Positions 1-10,826 of a DNA stretch of 64,000 nucleotides are shown here, piece after piece. Within the stretch, counting starts at the first letter, position 1. Every line of letters begins with the position of its first letter. The notes under the pieces were generated by a model, which was not told the origin of the DNA, did not search any database, and worked only from the letters and a program-made list of their open reading frames with translations. A program made the position numbers and the translations under genes. This DNA is from Chamaecrista fasciculata (Eukaryota > Streptophyta > Magnoliopsida > Fabales > Fabaceae), in NCBI GenBank assembly GCA_003254925.1, contig QANZ01001775.1, positions 100,558-164,557 of the forward strand, given 5' to 3'.

Positions 1-2525
1 CCTGCTCCTCCAAATTCCAAAACAGAGTCCAATCTCTCTCCTTACAAAATCTCAACCTCTCTGGAACAATCCCTTCTTCCCTCTCTAATCTCTCTCGCCT
101 TCACTTACTTGACCTTTCCTACAATTCCTTCCACGGCCATATTCCCTCCCTTCTTCCTCGCCGCCTCCAAATTCTTGATCTCTCTTTCAACCACTTTCAC
201 GAGTGGGTTCCTCTGCTTAACAACCTCAACCACCTTACCTACCTCAATCTCGGCGGTAACCGTCTCTCTTCCTCCACGAGCCTCAATTCTCAACTTTTCA
301 ACTCCCTTCGTAACTCCACGCGCCTCCAGGTTGTTAAGATGTTTAACAATCAATTAGCTGGCCAACTTCCAAACTCTGTTGCCAATCTATCAAGCAGCCT
401 TGTACATTTTTGTCTGGCTAATAATTTCTTGACTGGTAGTCTCCCTACATTTCGAAACCTCTCGTCTTTGTCATTGGATAATAATAGATTCACTGGGGGG
501 ATACCAGTGGAATTAGGAGCATTAAACAACTTGTTGAAACTCTCTGTGTCTGATAATAGATTGTCTGGAGAAATTCCTGATATTTTAGGCAATTTTACTC
601 AGATAGCTAATCTTTCGTTGAGCTACAATCATTTCACAGGGAGAATTCCTGCAAGTGTTGGACAGTGCAAGAACTTGAATTTTCTTGATCTTGGAATGAA
701 CAGGCTTCACGGGACTATACCCAAAGAGATTTTTCAGCTTTCTGGGTTGAATGCCTTGTTCCTCGCACGTAACGCCCTGACTGGTTCGCTTCCTTCTGAA
801 GTGAGCTCTTTGAAGATGATTCAGAAAATGGACATTTCTGACAATCACTTATCAGGGTTGATTCCTGAGGCGATAGGAGAATGTTCGGGGTTACAATTGC
901 TCAGAATGGCAAGAAACAACTTTAGTGGTTCAATACCAAGTAAGATACAAAATTTGGGCTCTCTGGAGATTCTTGATCTATCTTCAAATAACCTTTCTGG
1001 CCAAATCCCTGCAAATCTAGAAAAGCTTCAATACATGGTGAACTTGAACTTGTCTTTCAATCACTTAAAAGGACAAGTTCCTGTGAATGTTCTTTTTACC
1101 AACCTTACCAAGGTTGATCTACAAGGAAATACCATGCTCTGTAGTCTCAACAACACAATTTCACGCCAGCTGGGAATCTCGCTCTGTACAACCAAGATAA
1201 AAACATCATTTTTACTGCCCATTATCATATTTGCAGTTGTGGGAGCCATTGTCTCCCTTCTTGTCTTGATTTGGGTGATGATGTCTCTAAGGAACAAAAG
1301 GAAAATCACTGGGAGTTCATCTCTAGATCTTCCACACAAAGGCGTGCATGAAACCATATCTTATGGTGAGATCAAGCTAGCAACCAACAATTTTGCAGTT
1401 GAAAACCTGATAGGAAAGGGTGGTTTCGGGTATGTATATAAGGGAGTATTCAACATCAACAGCATCGGTGAAGAAGCCACGATCCTTGCTGTCAAAGTCC
1501 TGGATTTGAAACAGAGTAAGGCTTCCAAAAGTTTCAATGCAGAATGTGAGGCTTTGAGACTTATTCGGCACAGGAATTTGGTAAAGGTGATTACTTTGTG
1601 CTCGAGCATTGATCATAAGGGAGATGACTTCAAAGCATTGGTTATGCAATTCATGCCCAACGGTAACTTGGACACGTGGCTGTACCCCACTATAGATATT
1701 GATTTTATTGAAGAACAAACAGGATCCTGTTTGGACTTACTACAGAGACTGAACATTGCCATAGATGTTGCTTCTGCTTTGAAGTATCTTCACCATGACT
1801 GTGACCCACCAGTGGTTCATTGTGATTTAAAGCCTAGCAATATCTTGTTAGATGAAAACATGGTGGCTCATGTTGGAGATTTTGGATTGGCCAGGCTTCT
1901 TTCACACAATCCATCACCAAATAATTATTACGAGAGCAGCACTCTAGGATTGAAGGGTTCAATTGGCTACATTGCACCAGGTAATTAAATGATTCTACAT
2001 TATTAGAAATTACTTGTTTTGATTTATATGCAAATTAAATGCAAGCATATTAACAATAAGTTTGGTGTGGCTTGTTTGTTTATATATACTTGTACAGAAT
2101 ACGGTGTAGGAGGCAAAGCTTCAACTCATGGGGATGTGTATAACTTTGGGATCCTATTGTTAGAGATGCTCATAGCGAAAAGACCGAGTGATGAGATGTT
2201 CAAGGAAGGTTTTAGTATAACCAAACTGGCTTCAAGCGTGATGGGTTCTAGTGATAGTAATCAAGTAATGAAGGTGGCTGATCCAAGGCTGTTTAAGGAT
2301 TATTATGAACATTATTCATCACAAAGCTCGAATGATAGTATGGACGAGTGCAGTAACAACACAAATAATAATATAGTGTCATATATGGGGAAACAAGAGA
2401 AGTGTATAGGGGCGATGATAGAAGTAGGATTGTGTTGTGCAGCCCAAGAGGCCAAAGACCGTATGAACATGAAGGAGGCATCCACAAAATTGCAAGGAAT
2501 CAGGCACTCTATGCTGCCTTTTTGA
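1..2525 (+). CDS. LRR receptor-like kinase, LRR-XII type (gene A), 5' end outside the window
   Basis: Plasma-membrane receptor kinase of the EFR/Xa21/At3g47570 type, expected to sense an extracellular ligand and signal in immunity. The reading frame is open from base 3, so the start codon and signal peptide lie upstream. Exon 1 runs to 1980, the intron is 1981-2097 (GT-AG, 117 bp) and exon 2 is 2098-2525, ending in TGA. The split codon rebuilds the APE motif. About 801 residues are visible: a run of LRRs with LSGxIP-type signatures, a juxtamembrane cysteine pair, one membrane helix near base 1210-1285, then the kinase. The P-loop GKGGFG is at 1413, the VAVK-type lysine at 1494, HCD at 1818 and DFG at 1878. 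Cys instead of Arg before the catalytic Asp makes it a non-RD kinase, usual for pattern-recognition receptors. The visible frame is intact. The ligand cannot be inferred. Confidence 0.93.
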
Positions 2526-2698
2526 GTTTTGATCACGCTACCAGAAAGCAGTACTACTAATATCTGTTTTTTTAAGAGTAGTACTAATTATGTAGCCTAA
2601 TTTCATGATCATATCTTTACTTTGTTAACCTTGCTCGATTATTTAAGCTTTTATATATACATATTTGTAGAAAAATCATTTTGAAATAAATAAAATAC

Positions 2699-2954
2699 GG
2701 CAAAAGTACTAATTTTGTCCCCAAACTTTACACCAACTGTCAATTTCATCCTCAATATTTTTTCTTGTCAATTTCGTCCTCAACGTTTCACATTTTGGTC
2801 AATTTTATCATTTGCTCTTACTTTGGCCAAATATTATCAACTGAATAAAATTGACGAAAATATGAAACATTGGGGACGAAATTGACAGCAAAAAAGAATG
2901 GAGACGAAATTGACAATTGATATAAAGTTTGAAGACGAAATGAGTATTTTTGCC
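2699..2954. mobile_element. Mutator-like MITE, GGCAAAAG ends
   Basis: Nearly the whole element is an inverted repeat: the left arm begins GGCAAAAGTAC and the right arm ends with its complement, TATTTTTGCC. It is flanked by ATAAAATAC (2690-2698) and ATAAAATAT (2955-2963), an 8/9 match to a 9-bp target duplication. It has no coding capacity. Its end sequence resembles the element at 8733-8985. Confidence 0.8.
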
Positions 2955-2963
2955 ATAAAATAT

Positions 2964-3387
2964 TTATGATTAATTTAAAATTTATCCCATATATTCGGTA
3001 TTAAATATTTAAAGTTTTGACCTTAATAATAAATAAGATCCCTAATTAACAATCCTGTCGGCCGCAAACAACAAAGGTGCCACTAGAGTAGAAATAATTA
3101 GGACAATTTTACTCTTTTCTAATTTCTAAATCAATTAATTTGATAATTTTAAATCTAATAGAACTTTTATAAGCCGAAATAAGAAGAGTTTATTTTTTTC
3201 TTCAAACACACATTTTATGAAAGGAAGTAAGGAACAGCAAAGATTGAAACATAAAAAATCTTCTTTTGTATATATTTCATTACTTAAACCACCATGTAGC
3301 TTTCTCTGATCTTTTCATATTTAATTTCAGGTTGCTTCGTTCTTGGATTTGAGAAGCCGGAATGATGGAACGATAATAAATAACATG

Positions 3388-3423
<36 letters not shown>

Positions 3424-4020
3424 CATCTACAATTACCCAATAACCAATAATAATATAATTTATCAATTGATCAATCAACTAAGCTTAATGAGTTTGACAA
3501 CGAGAAGCACGAATGCCTTGAAGATTCTTAGTAGAATATTTGCTAATCATAAATATCATAATATTAGGCATGAGTTGTTGAAAAATTAGAGTATGAGAAG
3601 AAGAGAATTTTTGCCTAACTCCAAGTCATTTAATATATATATATATATATATAAATATGTCACACACACCATATAGCTAGACTCTTATCGAAATTGCGTA
3701 TAGAAAGAGATTCGTCTTGAAAGTTAGACAGACATTTTATCTTTAATTGTATTGTATTGTATTGTTGCATACATAATAATTAAGCCCCAATTGAATAATC
3801 TTCAATTCCTATATATGTCATATTCCATCGAATCATCAATTTTGTGATGACAGCAAACTCCACTGAGTATGCAAGTATATTGACACTTGACTTGGTACGT
3901 TTTGTTTGTTTGATTCAGTAAAATAATGTAATACATGAAGTTATACGATTGCCAACAACTTTGAATGTCAACTGCTTTATTATATTAATTAAGTTGATAT
4001 CTATATTCTTAATACACTAT
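2964..4020. other. AT-rich spacer, no gene seen
   Basis: No supported coding region. It holds two AT dinucleotide runs (about 3392-3420 and 3631-3653). A short stretch around 3233-3260 recurs near 7258-7285 (shared ACAGCAAAGATTGAAACAT), suggesting shared flanks between duplicated parts of the receptor cluster. Confidence 0.6.
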
Positions 4021-4358
4021 GAAGCATGGACACTGACACGGACACGGGACACGACACGGACACGGACACAGCGACACGTCAAACTCTCAAAATTACGCGA
4101 CACGACACGGCATATATTTATATATATAAATAATTAAATATTCATAATTTTTAATGAAAAAATTAAAAATTACAATTTTTATTCATAATATATGTCATAT
4201 CTATTATTATTTTTTCTTGCCTATCATGTTAAAGTTACAAAAAATTGATTTATATTCTAAAATTTATAGATATGTGTCGTGTCAGTGTCATACGAGTGTC
4301 GGACACTGACACGTGTCTGACACGGCGACACGCCTTCAAAATGAAGTGTCCATGCTTC
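4021..4358. mobile_element. MITE-like repeat with GAAGCATGGACAC ends
   Basis: Ends GAAGCATGGACAC and GTGTCCATGCTTC are inverted copies. The subterminal parts are rich in tandem GGACACG/GACACGG units and the middle is AT-rich. A second, more decayed copy lies at 55742-56235. No clear target duplication was found. Confidence 0.65.
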
Positions 4359-4966
4359 CTAGTTAATACACAATATTATCTTCACTTAATTATTTTTCAA
4401 TTAATGTTTGTACTTACAATGCTGTACTGTGAAAAAAATCAAACATCATTTGGTACAGTTTGTGTAGTACTTAGAATGTATGGAGGTCTAAATTAAAGTA
4501 ATAAATGTATGAAGCTCATTTTTTGTTTCTCTCTATCTATGTTTATTTTATCTATACACAAATTACATCAAATATCATGCTTCTGAAGAACCATACATGA
4601 TACATGTTGTGAGCTATCTAAATGGCTTACTAAGCTAGAGTCAATAATTCCATGAAGAAAAATATTACACATGCATGTTGAGACTACATTACACTAGATA
4701 CTTTTTTATGTAATTTTTTTTGGGGTACAATTTTTTATGTATTTTTTATTTGAGCAAAAGTATTTTTTTAAAAAATTTTATATCAATTTTTAATATTGTT
4801 CCGTCAAAGTTTACTTTTTTATATTTTGATTGATTTTTTTTTTATCTAATTTTATATAATGAATTAATGATGAATTCTATATAATTTTTGAAAGGTTAGG
4901 ATATTTTATTTTTTCTCTAATAATTTTATATTATATATCGTAAATCACCTAAAGAAAGATATATAG
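4359..4966. other. Spacer, no gene seen
   Basis: AT-rich with poly-T runs. No supported coding sequence or structured repeat recognised. Confidence 0.5.
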
Positions 4967-5325
4967 GCAAATGAACCCACAACACCTCTACAAAATCTTC
5001 TTTCTCCTCTTTTATTTCTTAGAAAATGAAAAGAATAATATTTTTTATGAGGCAATTAAGAGAATTTTCAATGTGGAAATTATAATCATTGAATTAACTT
5101 CTATTGTATTCTGTAACTGTAGAAAATGACAAAACAGACCAGAGAAATTAATAACAAAAAAATGTATACATTAATTCCATCAGGAATAGTAATACATTCC
5201 AACTGTGCAAAGCAGAGCAGTACGTAGCTATTGTAATAAGGGTTGGATTGTCTCTTACGCAGCTGAGGTGGCCAAAAATCACTTCATTAGCCTCCACAAA
5301 ATTAATAACGAATTATGTACTCTCT
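4967..5325 (+). pseudogene. Decayed LRR-RLK kinase-tail copy (remnant 1)
   Basis: This block matches 14266-14665 nearly base for base over long stretches (shared start ATAGGCAAATGAACCCACA). From about 5189 it resembles the last part of gene B exon 2: the stretch encoding an AEQY-like segment followed by VIRVGL and an AAEVAK-like segment. It is only a kinase C-terminal piece with no catalytic motifs, so it is a dead duplicate. It shows that the cluster held more copies than the two long genes. Confidence 0.7.
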
Positions 5326-5873
5326 AGCTATTTGTTTTCTGATTTTATCGTATTTAAATTTGAAACTATAAAGATATAATTATATTCATTATTAGTTAAG
5401 GACAGTTGTGAAACTTGTATATTAAGGACTAAAATAGAACTTCTGATAAATATTAAAAATCAAAATAAAATAGAAAAAACATTAGAGATAAAACAAAATT
5501 TGGGATAAACATTAAAGACCAAATGAAAATGACGTTTGGCCTAGGACCCTTTTGGTTGGTCAAAAATAATTAAATTAAAAATTAAAAAAAATAAGAAATA
5601 AACATGTGGAATTTAATAATTGGCTGACTATATAGATAATGGGAGAGAAAAAGTAGTAGATAGGAGTTAAGAAAGTAAAAACTTATTATTTGGTCTTTTA
5701 ATTTTCACACTTCTGACGATTTAGTCCTTGAATAACAGAAATATACTATTTAGTCACCGAATAACTACAAATGTCAAATCAAACGTTACATATATATTTC
5801 CGTGCTCGTTGGGGCACGGAAAACCCCTGGTATGTTTACTAAAATGATCATTTACAACATTTTGCTAATCAAG
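5326..5873. other. Spacer with decayed repeat arms
   Basis: No gene seen. Parts around 5400-5530 and 5685-5790 consist of TTTAGTCC/GGACTAAA-type units that look like single arms of the MITE family seen complete at 13437, 17579 and 33108. Confidence 0.45.
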
Positions 5874-6788
5874 CTATATACAAAGTTTGTTCTTTGAGAT
5901 CAAAGCTAAATTATGAGTTTGTTGTGGTCGGACTCCAATGACCGAAGACTCTGTAATCTGATTGAACGCCATGTAGAACATTTCAAGCAAAGAAGTATAG
6001 TAGAAAAGGCTTTCAATGACCATCTCCAATCTTGAATTTAGTTGTTCTTCCATACAAAAGAGCTCCCTCTCCCAATAAAAGTTGATTATTGAACTTGAAA
6101 GAGTTAGGACGATCCATAGAATCAAAGTAATAAAAAAACTTTTTAACGGCTAGTTATCAAATATAGGTGAGGGATAACCTAATCCAAAGCCATTTCTATC
6201 TCCTCAAGATGACTACAACCAAATACTACATTCTCAATAGAAGCTATATTTTCATAATCATCAGACATGAACGTAAATTCCTCATAGGCATATATGCCCG
6301 ATGAAGCTTCACGGCTCATATGTCTTTGTCTATAATAACAATTATTATGAAAATCACAAGAAAAAAAAAATCTTCTGGGATCACAAACCAGGTCATAACA
6401 GGACATGGGTTTATATGAAAATGAAGTTGTTGAGTTGTAATGATTGGAAGGAGTTTGGGGGTAGCAGTCAACCCACAATAAGGAACTTCCTGTATCTATG
6501 TAAGCATATTGCCTTACAGGAGGCGAACCGATGAAAAATCTGACCAAAAAAAGATTAACATAATGTTTGCTTAAAGGAGCTTGGAAGGGATTGGTATAGT
6601 GATCGATATATGTTGTTTTGGTTGAACTCTGAAAAACTATAATTAGTACTGTAGAATGGATTGGAAGGTGAAAAACAATGAATTAAGTCTAAAATTATAG
6701 TGCCGTTATTAGTAACAGCACAAGTTAGACCAAATGAAAACATGAAAAGGAAGAGAAGAATGGAGGCAGAAGTGTAATATGCCATCAT
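5874..6788 (-). pseudogene. Aspartic protease (CDR1/CND41-like A1 family), broken
   Basis: Secreted plant A1 aspartic proteases have a signal peptide, a propeptide and two catalytic DTG/DSG sites. Here the start at 6788 opens with a hydrophobic signal peptide and the family's LDLIHCFSPSNPF propeptide block. A stop at 6555-6557 and a one-base shift in a 7-base homopolymer (6546-6552) follow. The frame resumes with VRFFIGSPP and the first catalytic motif, DTGSS (about 6480-6490). It is lost again by 6179. A separate C-terminal piece (about 5874-5990) keeps the SSVIGVRPQQ and LISKNKL end typical of the family, while the middle, with the second catalytic Asp, is missing. Not functional. Confidence 0.8.
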
Positions 6789-7029
6789 GAAAACTTATAT
6801 GAAAAAACTCAGATGACTTCTCATGAGGGGATTGGTATAGTGATCGATGTTGTTTTGGTATAACTCTGAAAAACTATAATTAGGATTGTAGAATGGATTG
6901 GAAGGTGAAAAACGATGAATTAAGTCTAAAATTATAGTGCCGTTATTAGTAACAGCACAAGTTAGACCAAATGAAAACATGAAAAGGAAGAGAAGAATGG
7001 AGACACAAGTGTAATATGTCATCGTGAAA
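6588..7029. repeat. Tandem direct duplication, period about 240 bp
   Basis: Bases 6588-6791 and 6829-7029 are direct copies with roughly 10 or more differences. The unit covers the 5' coding end of the aspartic protease pseudogene plus a few upstream bases, and the junction follows ACCAATCCC on the minus strand. Confidence 0.85.
6795..7022 (-). pseudogene. Second copy of the aspartic protease N-terminus
   Basis: It encodes the same signal peptide and propeptide as the copy starting at 6788 (SILLFLFMFSFGLTCAV, then a LIHRFSPSNPFY block), with only scattered changes. It ends after 75 codons in unrelated sequence. It arose by tandem duplication of the 5' part of the gene. It has no catalytic site and no function can be inferred. 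Confidence 0.8.
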
Positions 7030-7784
7030 AGCTACTGCGAATAAATCGTGATTTGGATGAAAGGAAAAAGCTGAGTTATCTAAGGAAAGGAAGCGAATCA
7101 AATTTTGTGGTTTTATGCTAGTAACTTGGTATCATATGTCATTTTCAATCGTGATTTGGATGTAGATATATAAGATGATCTTTCACCAACCAAGTGTAAG
7201 TGATCTTTGCATGTAGATTAGTTTTATTATTTTAGGGTTCAAGTAGATGCTAAACAGAAACAGCAAAGATTGAAACATAAAAAAAAATCTGGCAGGTGAT
7301 GACATGTTAATAAAAGAGGAAAGAGTGTTGCATTAGAGAAAAAATCTCGAGATCTACGACTTATTGGTAATTTTGCAAGAAAATAAATTGGTGCAACTTT
7401 TGGTAGGAAATGAATGGAAGCATATTCAAATTAATACAGGTGGGTGACCTTTATATAAAACAAGTCCCTCTCAACCAACATTCACCATTTTCTTTCATTC
7501 TCTCGGCGTGGCTCATGCTTTTTGAGTTTGCTTGTGAGAAGAGAAATTGAAAATTAAGGTTAGGTGGTTCATGCTTTCTAGTATTTGTAAATTAATTATT
7601 ATTATTATTATTATATTTAATTTTTAATTATAGTTTTATTTATATAATTATATTTGTAGTATAATATTATGTTAATAATTTTTAATGAATTAATGGAAAA
7701 TTCTATGTAATTTTTAACCTGAACAAGAATTTATTATTATTTTTTCAACGATTTTATATTATATGTCATAAATCACTTCAGTAA
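7030..7784. other. Spacer, no gene seen
   Basis: Upstream flank of the protease remnant on the minus strand. A TTATTATTATTATTA run lies near 7597. No coding region supported. Confidence 0.5.
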
Positions 7785-7793
7785 TTTATTAAA

Positions 7794-8717
7794 GGGAAAA
7801 TATAACAAGACCCCTTAAACTTTGGGTTATTTGGAAGTAAGCCCTTAAACTATCAATTTTGAAAATCAAATCCTTAAATTTTAAAGGTTTAGGAATTAGA
7901 TCCTTCCATCCATTTTTTCATTAACGTGTTAATTATTATTAGGATAAATTATACTTTGGTACCCTGTGATTTGACCATATTCCACTTTGGTACCCTATAG
8001 TTTAAAAAGTGACATTCTGGTACCTTGTGCTTTAATTTTGTTAGAAAGTTAACAGAAATTGGAATTTTTGGAGTTATTTTTGTAATTTTAACCATAACAA
8101 ATTTTGAAAAAATTACGTATTTCCCCTAAAATATTTTCAAAAAATTACAAACAAGTCCCTGGATACATATTATCTAGGGACTAAAATGAAAACTATAAAA
8201 ACTTTTGGGGTCAAAATATTATATTTGAAAAATATAGGACAGAAGATAGAATTATAAAATAGTCCCAATTCTGGGAAATTTGTGCAATCTAATCCTATTA
8301 AGATCTAAAATTTTGTATTTAAAGGACTATTTTGAAGATATTTAAATATTTATGGGTGTTTTAGTAATTTCAACCTCTTTTCCTGCATTAAAATTGTCTT
8401 TTATCTCTCAAATATGGTTAAAATTACAAAATAACCCAAAAAATGTCAATTTCCGTTAATGTTCTAACGGAATTAAAATTCAGGGTACCAAAGTATTTAC
8501 AAAAAATATCACACGGTACCAAAGTGGAATATGACCAAACCACAAGATACCAAAGTGTAATTTATCGTAATAATAATTAACACCGTTAGTGAAAAAATTG
8601 ATGGAAGGATCTAATTCCTAAATCTTCAAAGTTTAAGGATTTAATTTTCAAAATTGATAGTTTAAGGGCCTACTTCCAAATGACCCAAAGTTTAAAGGGT
8701 CTTGTTACATTTTTCCC
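7794..8717. mobile_element. Mutator-like inverted-repeat element with a second element in its centre
   Basis: The outer arms begin GGGAAAATATAACAAGACC and mirror to GGTCTTGTTACATTTTTCCC. Flanks 7785-7793 and 8718-8726 are both TTTATTAAA, a perfect 9-bp target duplication. The centre (7942-8567) is a different inverted repeat of the GGATAAATTACACTTTGGTACC family, which recurs near 30278, 54888 and 59571. The outer arms run right up to the inner element (ATTATTATTA against its complement), so no separate duplication for the inner insertion can be seen. Confidence 0.85.
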
Positions 8718-8732
8718 TTTATTAAATATAAT

Positions 8733-8985
8733 GGCAAAAGATCCTTTCGTGCTCCTAACGTTTGCGGTGATTGTTAGTTATGCCTCTAACGTTTCATTTG
8801 TGTCAGTTGTGCCCCTAATGTGAAACGTTAGTTTCAATTATGCCCCCAAACGTTATGTTGAGTCAAAATTGGGGGCATAATTGAAACTAACGTTTCACAT
8901 TGGGGGCACAACTGACACAAATAAAACGTTAGGGGCATAACTGAAAATCACCGCAAACGTTAGGGGCACAAAAGAGTCTTTTACC
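8733..8985. mobile_element. Mutator-like MITE, GGCAAAAGATCC ends
   Basis: Near-perfect hairpin of 253 bp: arms GGCAAAAGATCCTTTCGTGC and complement, built of ACGTTAGGGGCA-type units. It is flanked by AAATATAAT on both sides (8724-8732 and 8986-8994). The left duplication overlaps that of the neighbouring element at 8718-8726, so this insertion hit the edge of the earlier one. Confidence 0.9.
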
Positions 8986-9189
8986 AAATATAATTAAGAC
9001 AAAAGATAAAATCAAATAAAATAAAAAAATCAATCAATTATATAATTAAGAGCTAATATAAATGTCAGTTACTTTAAAGTTTAAACGTCAACTTTAACAT
9101 TAATAATTATTGTTAAGTGTTAACCGTACAAAATCTTACCCATAATTTCAAATGCTAATTATATATATATATATATTTATATTTATTAT

Positions 9190-9419
9190 GGGTAAAGCTA
9201 ACGAGTGCTCTAAGAACACTCGTTAAGGTGCATTTATTATATTCTGAAAAGGAAATTTCACTTTGAAAAAGAAAATTTACATGGGAATTTTAATGAAGCA
9301 ATCATTTCGAAAAATAAAATTTTAAGGTAAATTTCCTTTTTCAAAGTAAAAATTCTATTTTTAAAATACAATAAATACACCTTAACAAGTGCGCTAAGTA
9401 CACTAATTAGCATTACCCC
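9190..9419. mobile_element. MITE with GGGTAAAGCTAACGAGTG ends
   Basis: Inverted arms of about 50 bp (left GGGTAAAGCTAACGAGTGC, right end TTAGCATTACCCC). The interior is AT-rich with a second short inverted pair (GGAAATTT/AAATTTCC). Target duplication not clear. Confidence 0.7.
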
Positions 9420-10745
9420 TATATTATTACATGTCAATGATCATGTCCCTCTGACCCTCCATATAAATATATTTTACTTTTTAATTAATGTTTCGGTCAT
9501 TTACAGGCACTGCTTCGCGCTTCAAATAAATTTTTAAAAAACTCGATATAATCTTTAATAAAACATGATACGCGAACAATAGAGAAAGATACAGAAATTC
9601 AATATTCAACGTCAAATGCAATCAATAAATTTTGACAAATGTACGTCTGTCAGGAGAGAAACCACAAATTAATATATATAACCTATTGCCATGGACCATG
9701 GTTACATAAAATATCCAAAAAAAAATAATAATAATAATAAATTGTAGGTCTAATTATTAATGGTAAAGATAATTCAAACTGAAATCCGACTTGTGATCAA
9801 ATCAGTGATTATCCTAGTACTTCATATATTTATGCGAACTGCCCTATTTTTAATTTTTTATTATGAAATTGGGTTTAATTGAGAAGTTGAATTCCTTGGT
9901 TTAGTTTTGGTATATATTTTTTTCCCTTCAATTTGATTGATCATCATTGCCAGATGTTTAACGACGAATACAATCAGAGCAACTGACATCATCACTTAGG
10001 GCTAAATGACAGTCAATGTTAATTACCCATTAACAATTGTTTAAATTCACTTGTACACGATAACAATGATAATGATCTTTCATTGGCCAAAATAAAAAAG
10101 ATAATGATCTTTCATAATTACTCATTAACAATGTTTTAAATACGTACGTATATTTGATAACAAGGATAACGAACTTTGATGTTTTTTATCAAAAACATAG
10201 AAGATCAAGATAAATGTTGGCTTGATTTTTTTGACTGTGGCGGACTAATAGACAAACTTACTAGAAAATGACAAGATACGGAAGCGAAATAAATAAAATT
10301 ATAAAAATAGTCTAATTGGTGAAGAGTGTTGAATTAATGTCATGTTTTAACTTCTAATGATTATATTTTAGTTAAGAAGACGGTAAAAAATTATCATTTT
10401 CAATGTTATACAGAATTCTGATCCTATATGTTTATCTTTATCTCCATCTTCACTTGATAGCATCATTTTCTATAAATATAGGAAAAAAATGTAAACCAAT
10501 ATATGAATATACTATTGGAATAGTTGCAAGAAATTGTCAACGGCGGGAAACAACAGCAACTATAATCTAAAACCTGGTCAAATGTTCTAAGAAATTCAAC
10601 TATAATGCTCATTTTGAATTTAGAGATATGACTTGACTCTATTGTATGTACTATGTATATATATGTCACTGCAAATTATAGTGTGAAGAGTGATAACAAA
10701 TGATTCACTCACTAGCTAGAGTAAGATGCCCAGATTAATTTCATT
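9420..10745. other. Upstream spacer of gene B, no gene seen
   Basis: AT-rich. A sequence of about 25 bases around AATGATCTTTCA occurs twice near 10070-10115. No coding region supported. Confidence 0.5.
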
Positions 10746-10753
10746 TATAAATA
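10746..10753 (+). promoter_or_regulatory. Probable TATA box of LRR-RLK gene B
   Basis: TATAAATA, 74 bp upstream of the ATG at 10827; position and sequence are typical of a plant core promoter. Inferred from sequence only. Confidence 0.5.
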
Positions 10754-10826
10754 TCATCCATTCTCAAACTCATTGAGCCAATCTCAATATGACTTGACTC
10801 TATTGCCATTTACCAAATTTTAAACC

